Positions 49,235 to 61,749 of a stretch of 64,000 nt of DNA are shown piece by piece. The stretch is taken from positions 14,922,183-14,986,182 of the forward strand of contig NC_133659.1 in the NCBI RefSeq assembly GCF_037893015.1. Direction: 5' to 3'. The notes beneath the pieces were generated by a model. The model had not been told where the DNA came from and did not search any database. It was given only the letters and a program-made list of their open reading frames with translations. Position 1 is the first letter of the stretch. Each line of letters opens with the position of its first letter. The position numbers and the translations under genes are program-made. The DNA is from Macrotis lagotis (Eukaryota > Chordata > Mammalia > Peramelemorphia > Peramelidae).

Positions 49235-49410
49235 TTTTAATTTGTGAAATTGGCTGGGGGTAGGGGGATTACATATTTATTTCCATAGAACTGGTTTTCT
49301 TTGAAAACCTCTGAATTTGATTTTATGCATTTAAAACCAGGATTTTGAGAAAGGATCCAAAGGTTCCTTCCCCAGACTGACAAAGGGGCCTGGGACACAA
49401 AGTCTGACCC
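49235..49410 (-). mobile_element. hAT-like non-autonomous DNA transposon
   Basis: ATGCATTTAAAACCAGGATT, CTTCCCCAGACTGACAAAGG, then GGGACACAAAGTCTGACC; same family as 20405 and 23125. Confidence 0.5.
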
Positions 49411-50512
49411 AGCTCTAGAGCAAATCTGTTAGCACATTCATCATCATACAAAGTACAGTGGGGAAAGCCCAAGGGGAGTGATGATTGAACGCCTTGTCTC
49501 TATGGGTAGATTTCTGATAGAGTGAATTTTTTATGATCTCCTTAGGTGTGCAGTCCCTCTACAGAGGCTGAGGATGATCCCTCTACTCTTCCTTCAGTAA
49601 CCATCTCAGTGACTTGGTTATTCTGCAACAACCAATATTCTAAGAATGAAGCTCTCTGCACGTGCTTGGCCAGGAGGCATTCTCCATTTAGGCTCCTATC
49701 CAAAACCTCTGCCTTTGGGCAGGATCTCCCAAGGGTTTATAGCCATCACCTTGAAGGCTGAATTTTGCTAGATAATGTCTATCTTTGTAAACCCACTGTC
49801 TATCATAATGTCTGGCAGAGAAATTATTTGCTAGCATATTAATAATCCTTTATTAATTATGATGCATATTTTTTTATTTCCTCATTCAGGAACCACTCTT
49901 TCTGGGCCAATAGTCAGTATCTGAAGCTCCAGGCTGATAAATGAGATTGCCCAAATCCTTTGGGAACATGCTGCTCCGTTTTGGGGCAAGATCCAACCCA
50001 AATCAAAGATCTAACTTCTGTTCAGAATATAAACAGAATCTAATGTAGGTGACTTCTAGACCCAAAGCAATTGAGCTATGCCTTGTATCCCCCCACCCCC
50101 CATGAGGTTTTAGATAACCTAGCTCAAGAAAGACAAAACCAAGCAGAGTGGTCTGGGTAGAGATGGATTCTTTGTCCTGGCGGAATCTCTAGATCAAATT
50201 GTATTATCATCAGGAAGAGTTGAAGGTTTTGAGTCCAGTTCCTCTTTAATAAACACACTTCCTCGTCAATTATTCACCAATCAAGGTGAGTATTTACCTG
50301 TCACAGCCCCCCCCCCCCCCAATATAGTAAAGCTTTCAGTGTCTCCACTAGGGGTCTTTGGTTACTGAAACACTGATTAGCAATTTCTTGATTACCAATT
50401 AACCTAATTAATACATAGATTTTTAATTATCCAGAAACTCTGTCCCTCAGGTTTTTCTACACCTCATAGGTATTGTAACTAAGCATTGGGTGGGTATTCA
50501 AGAAATGCTTGT
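49411..50512. other. Unassigned 1.1 kb of intron 5
   Basis: C14 run at 50307-50320; no repeat or gene recognised. Confidence 0.4.
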
Positions 50513-50672
50513 CTAGGGGCAGCTAGGTGGCACAGTAGATAGAGCACTGGCCCAAGAAAGGAGGACTTGAGTTCAAATCCAACCTCAGACACTTAATAAT
50601 TGCCTAGCTGTGTGACTTTGGGTAAGTCATTTAATCCCATTGCCTTGCAAAAAAAACAAAAAACAGAAAACA
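50513..50672 (+). repeat. WSINE-type SINE, 10 bp TSD
   Basis: AAATGCTTGT at 50503-50512 and 50673-50682. Confidence 0.93.
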
Positions 50673-50884
50673 AAATGCTTGTTTAATTCAATTCAAGATT
50701 TGGGGGTTGGGGAAAAATGGTCCATAGTCACCAGATGATAATGAGGAAGGGGATGAAAATGGAAAATTCTTTTTGGCCCAAATATGTGATTTCATGGGCA
50801 TAAAGAACTTTTGGAAGAGGAAACTCCTCCACCAAGGCAGATCAGTGCCTGCTTGGTTATCTATCATCTCCAGGGAGTGGTCTG

Positions 50885-51005
50885 GGACATTGCAATGGGC
50901 AGTGACTTATCTAGGGTAACAACTCCAAGCTGCATTAGAGGAAGGATTTGAACCTGGGACTTCTTGGTTTCAAAGACCTCTCTCCTCCACTACACCAGAT
51001 TGACT
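50885..51005 (-). repeat. MIR SINE
   Basis: GGCAGTGACTTATCTAGGG, GGAAGGATTTGAACCTGGGA. Confidence 0.65.
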
Positions 51006-51059
51006 CAGAGCCCATCTCTTACCAGGCAAGCACAGGCATCTCTTCCAGTTCTGGTATGC

Positions 51060-51140
51060 ATTGTAGGCTGACCCAAGGTCACAGGGATAGGATTTGAACT
51101 CAAGATTTCCAAACTTCAAGTGCTCTATCCATTACAGGCT
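51060..51140 (-). repeat. SINE head fragment
   Basis: CCAAGGTCACAGGGATAGGA, TTTGAACTCAAGATTTCCA. Confidence 0.65.
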
Positions 51141-51309
51141 AATCCCACTCTGGGTTATGTTTTAGAAGGGGAGAAAACAAGCTCAATAAATAATGACTTC
51201 TATGCCTGGAATCAGGTCCCCTAAGGTGCCCAAAATTTCATGAAAATTCAGTTCTAGCACTGACTTTTTCCCTCTTCTCCTTTCTACAATTGTCAATGCT
51301 GATCCCAAA

Positions 51310-51445
51310 TTGTATAAAGATTTGGATTTACTGTATACCATGGAGACAATGTAAAGACTAACAGGCTGCCTTCTGTGGGGGGGGGGGGGAGTGAGATTAG
51401 GCGGAAAATTGTAAAATTCAAAATAAATAAATAAATTTTAAAAAA
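51310..51445 (+). mobile_element. L1 LINE 3' end with G13 run
   Basis: CCATGGAGACAATGTAAAGA, ACAGGCTGCCTTCTGTG, G13 (51377-51389), AAAATTGTAAAATTCAAAAT. Same 3' end type as the reversed L1 at 17885. Confidence 0.8.
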
Positions 51446-51447
51446 AA

Positions 51448-51560
51448 GAAAAGGTGCTAACTATATTGGTAAGGGAAATTTCCTCACCTGAGACATCCCT
51501 ACACTAATGAAATCACAGATCTAGTCTTTGTTCCTGATCTAATAAATCTGGCAAGAGTTT
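51448..51560 (+). repeat. SINE tail, separate subfamily
   Basis: GGAAATTTCCTCACCTGAGA, ACTAATGAAATCACAGATCT, A-run at the end. Confidence 0.6.
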
Positions 51561-51605
51561 AAAAAAAAAGATTTAGATTTCCTTTAAATCTAAACTCTAG
51601 GGTTA

Positions 51606-51920
<315 letters not shown>

Positions 51921-51934
51921 TCACTCATTCATCT

Positions 51935-52497
51935 TTCCTTTTTAATGTTTAATTATTTTAATTTTAAGTTACGGAATAAAACAAGTAGTTCCATAATATA
52001 GTATAATAAAAAAAGTGATTGATTGCACATGAAACTGCAAATCTATTATGAGCAATTCCTTTTAAATATATAATAAAAGTTTTGATATAAATTTCTTTTC
52101 TCTTTTTTCCTCTCCCTCTTCACATTAGAGATGGCTGCCATTAGACACAAATACATGTACATGTATTCATGTAGGTAAAAACTTTATAAACCTACTTCTA
52201 TTTATCAGTTCTTTCTCTAAATTCAGATAGCATCTTTTTTGTTTATTTTATTTAAGGATGACTTATTTTGAGTTTTAATAATAAATTAACAAATAATAAA
52301 GTTCATTTGAGTATTAGTAATAGTCAAAATGACTTATACACTCAAAATTATTCTTACAACAAAATGTTGTCACTGTACACAATGCCCTCTTAGTTTTGTT
52401 CATTTCACTCTTTATTATTTCATGGAAGTCTCTCCATGGTTTTATTCTGAGATCATCAAGCTCATCATTTCTCCTAGCACTCATTCACTTTCTTTTT
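51935..52497 (-). mobile_element. L1 LINE 3' region (intron 4)
   Basis: CACATGAAACTGCAAATCTA, GAGATGGCTGCCATTAGACA, AATAGTCAAAATGACTTATA, GATCATCAAGCTCATCATTT. Confidence 0.75.
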
Positions 52498-52617
52498 TCT
52501 TTTTTGGGGTTTTTGCAAGGCAAGGGGTATTAAATGACTTGCTCAAAGTCACACAGCTAGATAAAAGTATCTGAGGCAGGGCAGGTGTTCTATCCATTGC
52601 ACCACCTAGCTGCTCCC
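52498..52617 (-). repeat. WSINE-type SINE, first of two at one site
   Basis: TTTGCAAGGCAAGGGGTATT to CACCACCTAGCTGCTCCC. Flanked by TTCACTTTCTTTTTT on both sides. Confidence 0.92.
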
Positions 52618-52637
52618 ATTCATTCACTTTCTTTTTT

Positions 52638-52788
52638 TATTTTATTTATTTTTTGGCAAGGCGATGGGGTTAAGTGACTTGCCCAAGGTCACACAGGTAG
52701 GTAATTATTAAGTATCTGAGGTCAGATTTGAACTCTGGTCCTCCTGTATCCAGGGCTAGTACTCTATCCACTGCTCCACCTAGCTTCC
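52638..52788 (-). repeat. WSINE-type SINE, second at the same site
   Basis: GGCAAGGCGATGGGGTTAAG to CTCCACCTAGCTTCCCC, followed by a third CATTCATTCACTTTT copy. Confidence 0.92.
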
Positions 52789-52829
52789 CCTTCATTCATT
52801 CACTTTTGACAAACATTCATTCATCATCT

Positions 52830-53010
52830 ATTATGAGTACAGCTCCTCCTACCTTCCCCTACAAAGTTATGCTTTCTCTGATCTGTGTATTTCTAATGTC
52901 CATCTCCTTGTGGAATATATGCTCCTTGAAGGCAGGGGCTATTTACTTTTGCCTTTGTTTTCTTAGTACAGTAGATGCTTAAGAAATGCTCATTGATTGA
53001 TTGCTTGATC
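52830..53010 (+). mobile_element. L2 3' end
   Basis: ATATGCTCCTTGAAGGCAGG, CAGTAGATGCTTAAGAAATG. Confidence 0.75.
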
Positions 53011-53147
53011 AGAGTTATCAGGAATGGGAAGAAGTTTTATATCCTCTATTAACTCAACCTAGAGTAGCAAAAACCTGGAAACTAAAATGGGAAGAGGAAA
53101 GATCAGGACAACTGTGAAAGTCCTATGTGGAATGTATCATACATCCT

Positions 53148-53313
53148 TTTTATTTTTTCATTTATTTATTTATTTTAGGTTTTTTGCAAGGCAAATGGGG
53201 TTAAGTGGCTTGCCCAAGGCCACACAGCTAGGTCATTATTAAGTGTCTGAGGTCGGATTTGAACTCAGGTCCTCCTGACTCCAGGGCCGGTGCTCTATCC
53301 ACCTAGCCGCCCC
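53148..53313 (-). repeat. WSINE-type SINE
   Basis: TTTTTTGCAAGGCAAATGGG to ATCCACCTAGCCGCCCC; lacks a few bases before the head. Confidence 0.93.
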
Positions 53314-53364
53314 TATCAAACATCTTGAAAGAAAAGCAAGTTGAACTTAAAAATAACTCAAATT

Positions 53365-53568
53365 TCAGAGCAATTACTAGTGCCAAACATGGTACTAAGC
53401 TTTACAAACTCATTTGATCCTCACATCACTCCTGGGAAGTGGGTAGTATGACAATCCTCATTTACAGATAAGGAAACTGTTAAGTAATTTTCCCAGGTCA
53501 CGCAACTCCTAAAAATGTCTGAGTCCAGATTTGAATTTGGGTCTTCCTAACTCTATGTCCAGTGTAAA
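53365..53568 (-). repeat. MIR SINE with extended tail
   Basis: CAAACTCATTTGATCCTCAC, TTTACAGATAAGGAAACTG, CAGGTCACGCAACTCC. Confidence 0.8.
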
Positions 53569-53686
53569 ATGTTTGACTAATCTATAGAGCAATACAACGT
53601 CCTACCCTGGGGACTAAGCCTTGCCTGGAACCAATAGTTATAATTTGATGCCCAAGTCTCTTCCATTAATGCATTTTTCTGATCCT

Positions 53687-53848
53687 AGGGACAACTAGGT
53701 GGCACAGTGGATAGAGCACCGGCCCTGGAGTCAGGAGTCCCTGAGTTCAAATCCGGCCTCAGACACTTAATAATGACCTAGCTGTGTGGCCTTGGGCAAG
53801 CTACTTAACCCCATTTGCCTTCAAAAAAATCCTTAAAAAAAAAAATAC
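53687..53848 (+). repeat. WSINE-type SINE, 15 bp TSD
   Basis: Perfect CATTTTTCTGATCCT at 53672-53686 and 53849-53863; close to the apparent consensus, so young. Confidence 0.96.
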
Positions 53849-53863
53849 CATTTTTCTGATCCT

Positions 53864-54754
53864 GCCCTGAATGGATCAGCTTGGCTTTCAAACCACTGGT
53901 GCCTCCTTTTCCTGCCTCACCCCTGGATTTGGTGATTCATTTGACAGATGAATTGACAGCTTCATTATTTGGACGATTTTGCGGCTACTTGTTCCGTGAC
54001 TCCCTGGCCCCTGGTAGTTACCAACTATTCATTGGCACCAGGTCCTCTCTCAAAGTGCCCTAAAGGCTCATGGGACAGGGTGGAAGCTTTCCTGCCATCT
54101 CAATAGCTAGACTCAAGCATTCTAAATGAACATAGCAAGCACTGGGTAAGTCATACTTGATGAGATGACCTTGGGGCACATCTCTCTAAATACTCCCAAT
54201 GAAGCAAGTCGACATGTTAGAGTGGATTTAATTTTGGACCCAACTGAAAGAGCTTTAGAGCCCAAACTGGCAAATAAAATGCAGGATAAAACTGGGGAAG
54301 TACAATTTGGTCAAAAACAAAGGAATACTGCCAGGTGATGAGATTGACTTTCTTGAGTGAGTCACAGAAAACAAGACCCTCTTCCCTCCCCAATTGACTA
54401 GGAACAGCCCAAGAAAGTGGCCAGGAAGCTGATCTAAAGGTTAAGGTCAGAAAACACTGCTACCCAAGAGATGCTCCTTGAGCTACCTCTTTGCTCACCC
54501 CTGTCTCAAGCAGGTTGGATGTCCATAGTTCTGATTCCACCTCTGAATCCTATGGGAGTTTGACCTACTCCATTTTCAAGCTGAGCTGGCTTGTCCCCTG
54601 TCAGTCACCTTCCTGAGAACTCTCCATATTGATACTGAGGTTGGTTGCCCTCTGCAGTGTAGAACTCCCAAGCTCAAGGCAACCTCCTGCCTCAGTCTCC
54701 CCAGTGACAGGGATGACAAGTGTGGGACACTGTGTTTGATGAACCCACCACCTA
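53864..54754. other. Unassigned ~890 bp of intron 4
   Basis: No repeat recognised. A 60-codon plus-strand frame at 53881 has no domain and is antisense to PGM1. Confidence 0.4.
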
Positions 54755-54995
54755 TTGAGGCAGGTAGTCCATTCCACTTTGGAACAACCCTTTTAGTTAG
54801 GAATCTTTCCTGATCTCAAATTTAAATCAGCAGTCACTTCCCCGGGGCTGCTCCTCGTTCTGCCCTCTAGGACCAAGGAGATCACATCTGACATATGACT
54901 AAATGAAAGAAGGCTGCCTTTTAATATAATACCCCAGGAGTACCCTGCTCAAATGACTGAAGACCCCTTTGAGACCCTGCCCGTTAATCCCAATG
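54755..54995 (-). mobile_element. CR1/L3 LINE 3' end
   Basis: GGTAGTCCATTCCACTTTGG, TTTTAGTTAGGAATCTTTCC, CTGCTCCTCGTTCTGCCCTC. Confidence 0.75.
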
Positions 54996-55112
54996 TTGTT
55001 AGTCTTGCTTAGTCATTTGGGAGGCGCTTCTTTTCAATGACTCACACAAGAAAGTCTGTCTCATCACTTGGCAGTATTCCTTTGGTTTTGATCCAAACTT
55101 TGCTTTTCCAAT

Positions 55113-55275
55113 GAAGAAGTTTATGTCACTATATAAATGAGAAAACTGAGGCAGACACTCCAGTGAGGAAGTTTATGCCACCATATAGATGAGAAAATTG
55201 AGGCAGAGGTTAAGTGACTTGCCCAGGGTCACACAGTTTATATGTCTGAGGCAGGATTTGAATTCACATTCATTT
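55113..55275 (-). repeat. MIR/THER SINE with internal tandem duplication
   Basis: GAAGTTTATGTCACTATATA and GAAGTTTATGCCACCATATA begin two copies about 52 bases apart, each running into GAGGCAGA; then GGTTAAGTGACTTGCCCAGG. Confidence 0.8.
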
Positions 55276-55462
55276 TTCTGGATTTTCTCACCTATAAAAT
55301 GAAGAGAACGGATCCTGAGGTCTTTCAGGTCCCTTTTAATTTTAAATTTATGATCCTATGAGCTTGAAAAATTAAAATTAAAAAGAAGGCTAAAAAAGTC
55401 AAGTTGTTGGGCAGTGTGCAAATGCAACCCAAGCACTCACACCATGGTGACCATGACTGTCA

Positions 55463-55780
<318 letters not shown>

Positions 55781-55844
55781 CTAGTCTTAAAGAATTGCCT
55801 GGGGCACAGAGAGATGAACACCCCCACATCCAAGGAGCGGGGCT

Positions 55845-56030
55845 TAGAGGATTATAAAAGGGACTGGGATCTCATTGAGTTTAACATCCCCATTCTAGAG
55901 ATGAGGAAACTGAGCCTAAGATTCAGTGACTTGCCCAGAGCCACACAGCAAGGAAGTAACAAAGGTAGGATCGAATATAATTCTTGCTGATGCTCTGCCA
56001 AGGAGGGATCCACTGTGTTACCTGGCTGCT
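55845..56030 (-). repeat. MIR/THER-type SINE (intron 3)
   Basis: TCTAGAGATGAGGAAACTGA, GACTTGCCCAGAGCCACACA. Confidence 0.8.
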
Positions 56031-56299
56031 TCAGGATCTGAAAATGACTCTACAACATCACCACTGCTGCCCATCCGTTCCCAAACCTCTGTCAATGCAT
56101 ACCTTTCCTTTTCTTTCTTGGCTATGAACTCCCACTGTGGAAATTCCTGCCACTAATGCAGGTCACCAGCATCCTGCAATCCACCATCCCTTTCAAAGTC
56201 AGACAAGACTCTGTCCTTGCCGTCAAGGCCAGTGGGTGAGAGAATTATAACTGGAATCCTGATCTACAGAGTATAGTGCTGGCCCTGTGTCCCATCCAC

Positions 56300-56405
56300 C
56301 TGGCTATAGCTTTCCCTTATAACAAGGAAAAAATCATTATATCAAACCAATAGAGTACCACACAAATAGAAGTCCTAGATTTTGTGTTCTTTATGGAAAT
56401 AAATA
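56300..56405 (-). mobile_element. L1-like fragment
   Basis: TTTCCCTTATAACAAGGAAA then AAATCATTATATCAAACC, matching the start of the element at 57190. Confidence 0.5.
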
Positions 56406-56824
56406 TAATAAAAATAATACTAATAACAATATCTAACATTTATGTAGTGATAACCCATCAGTTCCTCTAGAAGTTTATATTTTACTGTTTTGCTTTTTTT
56501 TACTTTAGTACCTTATTTATAATATTTACTTTTTTACTTTATTTTTTACTTATTTTCGACCAAATGCTTGTTGATTGGTTGAGATGATAATTAGCAGTAA
56601 CAGGTAGTTGAGAGCTGGAGGGGATGTCAGAGCACAATCAGAATCTTCAGAGTATCTGAAGAGAATTGGGGGCCTCCAGCCTTAGATTTTCTATGTACTC
56701 AGGATGCTGGAGGCTCACCCAGGTGCCATGGGACTCCTAAGAGTTTCCAAAACAAAATACAGGGCAGGTGATATCAAAGGATGAACAAGCCCCTCAAGCA
56801 TTCTGATCTCAAAGTATTGGGGGC
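56406..56824. other. Unassigned intron 3 stretch
   Basis: AT-rich left part; nothing recognised. Confidence 0.35.
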
Positions 56825-56975
56825 TCTATAGTTCAAGGGAATGAAGTTGTACCTGCAGTCAGAAAACGTGGTTTAAATCCCAGTGTGTTATAAATTTCTA
56901 GAGGAGCTATGGTCTATCACTTAATTTCTGCCTGCCTCAGTTTCCTCATCTGTACAATGTAAATAATAATAGCAG
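56825..56975 (+). repeat. MIR SINE
   Basis: GCCTGCCTCAGTTTCCTCAT, then CTGTACAATGTAAATAATAA. Confidence 0.7.
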
Positions 56976-56994
56976 ATAAAAAAATGAGAATATT

Positions 56995-57110
56995 TGTCTG
57001 TGTGACCCAGGTCGGTCTATTTTTCTGAACCTTAATTTTCTCATCTGTAAAATGGGAAAATCTTTTGAGTCTCTTCCAGCTCTAAATACAGGAAAATTTT
57101 ATAAACCTAT
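56995..57110 (+). repeat. MIR/THER SINE
   Basis: TTTTCTCATCTGTAAAATGG, GAGTCTCTTCCAGCTCTAAA. Confidence 0.75.
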
Positions 57111-57189
57111 TGACCTATGGCTTTGGGTCTAGTTCTGCTTAGGTCTGGTTTTCAGTTTGACCAGGAGGAAATAATTTAATTTCTTCTTT

Positions 57190-57895
57190 TTAAAGTTTTA
57201 TCATTGCCTTTTGGTTTTATATCATGGTTATTTTCGAGTATTCCCCCTTCCTCCATCAATGACTTTTCCCTTATAATAAGGAAAAAATCATTCCATGAAA
57301 CCAATACAGAGACCATGCCTAAAAGCATATACTCCATTCCACACAATAGGACTCCACCTTTCAAGGAAAGAAGGAGGTGCATTTTCTCAGCTCTCCCCTC
57401 AGACCAAGATGGGTCATTTATTTCAGTTGCCCAGAGTTCAGCTCTGTTTTGGTTTTTTGCTAGTAATTATAATTATAGTCATGAGGTATCTCATTTTCTG
57501 GTCTTGCCTACATCACTACACCAGTTCACATTAAATCTTTCCATGTATTCTGCATTCCTTCCAGTCATCATTTGTTATGGTGCAGGAATATTCTATTAGA
57601 TTAGATATAATCTGTTATTTTGAAATTTGTTCAGTCATTTCCCAAACATATACAATGGTTCTATGTTTTATTTACTGCCAAAAAAGCCATTGCTATAGAT
57701 GTGTAGATATATAGGACATCTTTCTCTTTGTTGCTATCAGATGGCATAAAAGCCCAGCAGTGGAACCTGAGTCAAAGAGTATAAGCATTTTTATCACTTT
57801 CTCAGTATAAATCCAAATGATTTTCCAGAAATGGTTATACGAATTCACAGCTCCACTAACAATGCATGCGTATGCCCATCTTTTCCCTTTATATA
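57190..57895 (-). mobile_element. Old L1 LINE 3' region
   Basis: Antisense: CTTTCCATGTATTCTGCATT, TTTGTTCAGTCATTTCCCAA, GAATTCACAGCTCCACTAAC. Confidence 0.7.
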
Positions 57896-58040
57896 GGTTA
57901 TCTCATTTATTCCTCACAACAACTCCATAATGTAAGTGCTGTCATTGTTCTCATTTTTACAGGAGGGGAAATGGGGGCAGTCAGAACTAGGGTACTCAGG
58001 ATTCAAGCTCAAGTCTAACACTCTATCAAATAGCCCCAAT
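57890..58040 (-). repeat. MIR SINE
   Basis: TTATCTCATTTATTCCTCAC, TTTTTACAGGAGGGGAAATG. Confidence 0.7.
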
Positions 58041-58084
58041 GTTTGATCATATCCTTTGGCCACTTATTTATCAGAATAGACTGG

Positions 58085-58180
58085 TTCAATGTCACTAAAA
58101 GGGACCTTAGAGTTGATATAAGCCAAAACTGAGGCCCAGGGTGAAATTTCCATGGTCAGAGAATTCAATATACTCTCCAC
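58085..58180 (-). repeat. MIR/THER tail
   Basis: TAAAAGGGACCTTAGAGTTG, AAACTGAGGCCCAGGGTG. Confidence 0.65.
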
Positions 58181-58254
58181 TATAAACAAAGCTCACTTGA
58201 TATGGGAGCACACTCTTCTCTCCTCAGTGGAAGATGAGAATGTTTCCTATTTGA

Positions 58255-58410
58255 TTTTATATATATATATGTATATATATACACATATATATGTATATAT
58301 ATGTGCATATATATAACATGCATGTATGTAATATGTGATATCACATATATTATATAACACATATTATATATCACACAAACACACACACACACACACATAT
58401 ATATATATGT
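58255..58410 (+). repeat. AT-rich plus (CA)n microsatellite
   Basis: ATATAT, GTATAT and ACATAT units, then CACACA at 58376-58398. Confidence 0.95.
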
Positions 58411-58539
58411 CACTGGGTTTTCCCCTCTAACAAGGGCAGAATCAGTGGAAGAATAGATATCAAAAAAGAGGGCTATGCTATCAGAACAAAAGGCATCAAT
58501 ATTTTAAGCAAATAGAAGAAACAGAGTTCTGGTCATTTA

Positions 58540-58836
<297 letters not shown>

Positions 58837-59178
58837 TCAGAGAGGGAAAAGGAAACAGCTGAGCCAATCATGTACAAGAATGCATCACTGGTGCTTCACA
58901 TTCACTAGGAAAGAGATAACACAAGTTAAAATTAAAAGGAAATGTAAAGTCCATCCACTTGATAGATTTCCTACTCATTTCCCTACAAATTCCTCATCTC
59001 CTTATAATGTAGTGGATTGATCCCAAAACAGATACGGAGGTACCAAGGTCCTGTATGTTTTCAGAGAAAAGGAAACAAAGGAATGAAAAGACTAAGACCT
59101 TACTGCAACTTTTACCCTCAATCCCAGGTCTCCTCAGGCATAGGCAGTGGGCTCATCCATTGGCAGATGAACTAACTA

Positions 59179-59373
<195 letters not shown>

Positions 59374-59414
59374 TTAATTAGCAATGAGTGGAATCTGCAA
59401 GATGACAGAGCAAA

Positions 59415-59530
59415 TGGCATTTGGTTTTATCATCAGGAAGACGAGTTCAAGTTTTGTTTCTGATTACACACGAGTGATATTACCTTGGACAACTTATTTC
59501 AACTTTAAGGGCCCCAAGCAACCATCAAAG
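59415..59530 (+). repeat. Degenerate SINE (intron 1)
   Basis: ATCAGGAAGACGAGTTCAAG, TTACCTTGGACAACTTATTT; weak. Confidence 0.45.
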
Positions 59531-59984
59531 CCGAGAGGAGCCACCAGGCTAAATGTGTAGAGGATTATTCCACTCCAGAAGTTCTCTTTCTCAGGTCCAG
59601 ATCAAAACAGAGGGATTCTGATTCCCAGTTCAGAACTCTATTATCTACTTTGCTTCACTCCTTGCCACAAACAAGCCAGATGAAGGATTGCCCAGAATCA
59701 AGGGCAGGGAGAGACAACAGTGTCTCTATTTCCACCAAATAATGAGTTGAGATTCTTTTAACACTACAAAAACTTGGACCAAATGTCTGACTGGAATCCT
59801 CTGTGTGCCCACAAGAGTTGAACACCATCATTTCAGACCTCAGGCTATTTCTCAGACAGTGTCATTTCAGAACAAAATGACCCGATAAAGAAGAAGGCAT
59901 TAGCAAATAAAAGTATTCATTTCAAGGAATGATCTTTCTAAGACCCCACATATTTTAAAATACTTATGGCAACTTTTTTTGATG

Positions 59985-60335
59985 GCGGGGGAAGGGGTAC
60001 TGGCAAAAAATTGGAAACGACATAGATGCCTATCTGTTAGGGAATGGCTAAAATCCATTGTGGTACATGGATTTAAAGAGATTCTTAACAAGAAATGAAA
60101 AGGAAGAATTAACATCTCTTGGGAAAGGAGGCATAATTGTTGTTTGTCCTTGATTTTCCTTGATGCCTTGACTAGGTTGTTAATTGAAGTTAAATTAAAC
60201 AGTTGCAAAAAAAAGGGAAGAATTAGAGAAACTGATTTAGGGTGAAAGGAGAAGCAGAAAACAATATACTCCAGGACTACAATAAGATAGAGAAATGAAA
60301 CCATTGACACTGAGTTCTGTGAAACAAAAATGTCC
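59985..60335 (+). mobile_element. L1 LINE fragments
   Basis: TGGCAAAAAATTGGAAACGA, CTATCTGTTAGGGAATGGCT, then AAACAATATACTCCAGGACT. Confidence 0.7.
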
Positions 60336-60621
60336 AGGATTGGCCAAGGAAGGGACATGAGAAAGCGCTTCACCTCTGCTTCTTTGCAGAAGTGGAGAAC
60401 TGGAGATCTGGAATGCTGGAGATAGAATAATGGCAGAATCACAATGGCTAGGTCGGTTTGTTGAGCTGTTTCTCTTTTTTTATTCTTTATTACAATGTCT
60501 CTCTCTAGGAAGGAGAGAAAGTAGGCTATATTGGGAAATAAAGGAAATGTAAAAATGTCAAGGAAAAGATCCATGCCTATCTAGATCAGAGTCCATTCTT
60601 TGATCTCTCTTTAAGTCAACA

Positions 60622-60785
60622 AAAGAGTGCTAGATTGAAATCATAGGTCCTAGGTTCAAATTGTGGCTGTTATTTATAAATTTATTTTTATTAATGGGTA
60701 ATCTCAGTCACCTGTGTGACTTTGGGCAAGTCACTGACCCATTTTGAACCCTAATTTTTCTCATGTGTAAAACAGCAATAAAAAT
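60622..60785 (+). repeat. MIR SINE
   Basis: GTCCTAGGTTCAAATTGTGG, GTGTGACTTTGGGCAAGTCA. Confidence 0.8.
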
Positions 60786-60788
60786 TTG

Positions 60789-60955
60789 TTGTTCAGTCAT
60801 TCATTAGTGTCTGACTTTTCATGGGCCATATTGTCCATGAAGTTTCCTTGGGTGAGATATTGGAGTGATTTATCATTTCTTTCTCCAGTGATTAAGACAA
60901 ATAGAGGTTAAGTGACCTGCCTAGAGTCCCATAACTAATAAGATGAGCCTCATTT
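60789..60955 (-). repeat. MAR1-type CORE-SINE
   Basis: GTTGTTCAGTCATTCATTAG, GGAGTGATTTATCATTTCTT, GTTAAGTGACCTGCCTAGAG. Confidence 0.88.
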
Positions 60956-60970
60956 GAAAGAGAAAGATTC

Positions 60971-61127
60971 GGGGGCAGCTTAGGTGGTATAGTGGATACA
61001 GCAGTGACCCTGGATTCAGGAGTATCTGAGTTCAAATCCAGCATCAGACACTCAATAATTACCTAGATGTGTGATCTTGGGCAAGTCACTTAACCCCATT
61101 GCCTTAAATAAAAAAAATTTTTTAATC
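60971..61127 (+). repeat. WSINE-type SINE, 14 bp TSD
   Basis: Perfect AAAGAGAAAGATTC at 60957-60970 and 61128-61141. Confidence 0.95.
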
Positions 61128-61234
61128 AAAGAGAAAGATTCTCTGCCCTGGTGGTGAAGAAGGAAAACATATCATGCATAAATTACTGAGTCAAGCATAT
61201 TAAGACGTGGAAATGGATGAAGGAACTGAGAAAC

Positions 61235-61425
61235 TGAGAGGACAGTTTGATAGGAGGGAAGAAAGGAGAAACCTGAGGTAGGAAGACCAATTACAGAATG
61301 AGAGGTGATAAGGTAGTGGCATGAAGGGGATGTTAGAAATGTCTCAAAGAAAAGCCTGCAGGAACTGGGCAACTGGCTGGATGGTAGTAGAAGTGAAGGA
61401 GAAATGAGTCAAGAAATTTTGAGTA
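61235..61425 (-). mobile_element. L2 LINE fragment
   Basis: AACCTGAGGTAGGAAGACCA, ATGAGAGGTGATAAGGTAGT. Confidence 0.6.
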
Positions 61426-61429
61426 CTAT

Positions 61430-61620
61430 CAAGATTCTGCCCAACTTTCAAGGCCCCACTCAAATGCCACCTCCTCCATGAAGCCATCCCTTATTGCACC
61501 AGTCCCCATGGAGTGGTTAAACTGTCATAATCTCCTCAGGGAGTACAGTGCTCCTTAGGGGGTGGGAATCACATCTTAGCCATTTGGGGATCCTGTTGTC
61601 TGCCCCACGCCAGTTTCCAA
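61430..61620 (+). mobile_element. L2/CR1-type LINE 3' end
   Basis: TTTCAAGGCCCCACTCAAAT, then CCACCTCCTCCATGAAGCC. Confidence 0.6.
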
Positions 61621-61749
61621 AACTGCTGAATTAATTAATTTCCTAATATGGATGTATCCCTTTGATATTAGTCCTACAAGGAACTCTCTCCTCCAAAGTA
61701 ATCACTTCAACTAACTAAAATGACAGGCCTGACATTAAAAAATAGAATC

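Noticed and set aside
59900-60574. 224-codon minus-strand frame
   Set aside because: It lies antisense to L1 fragments and intron 1 sequence; no domain, and composition is that of AT-rich DNA.
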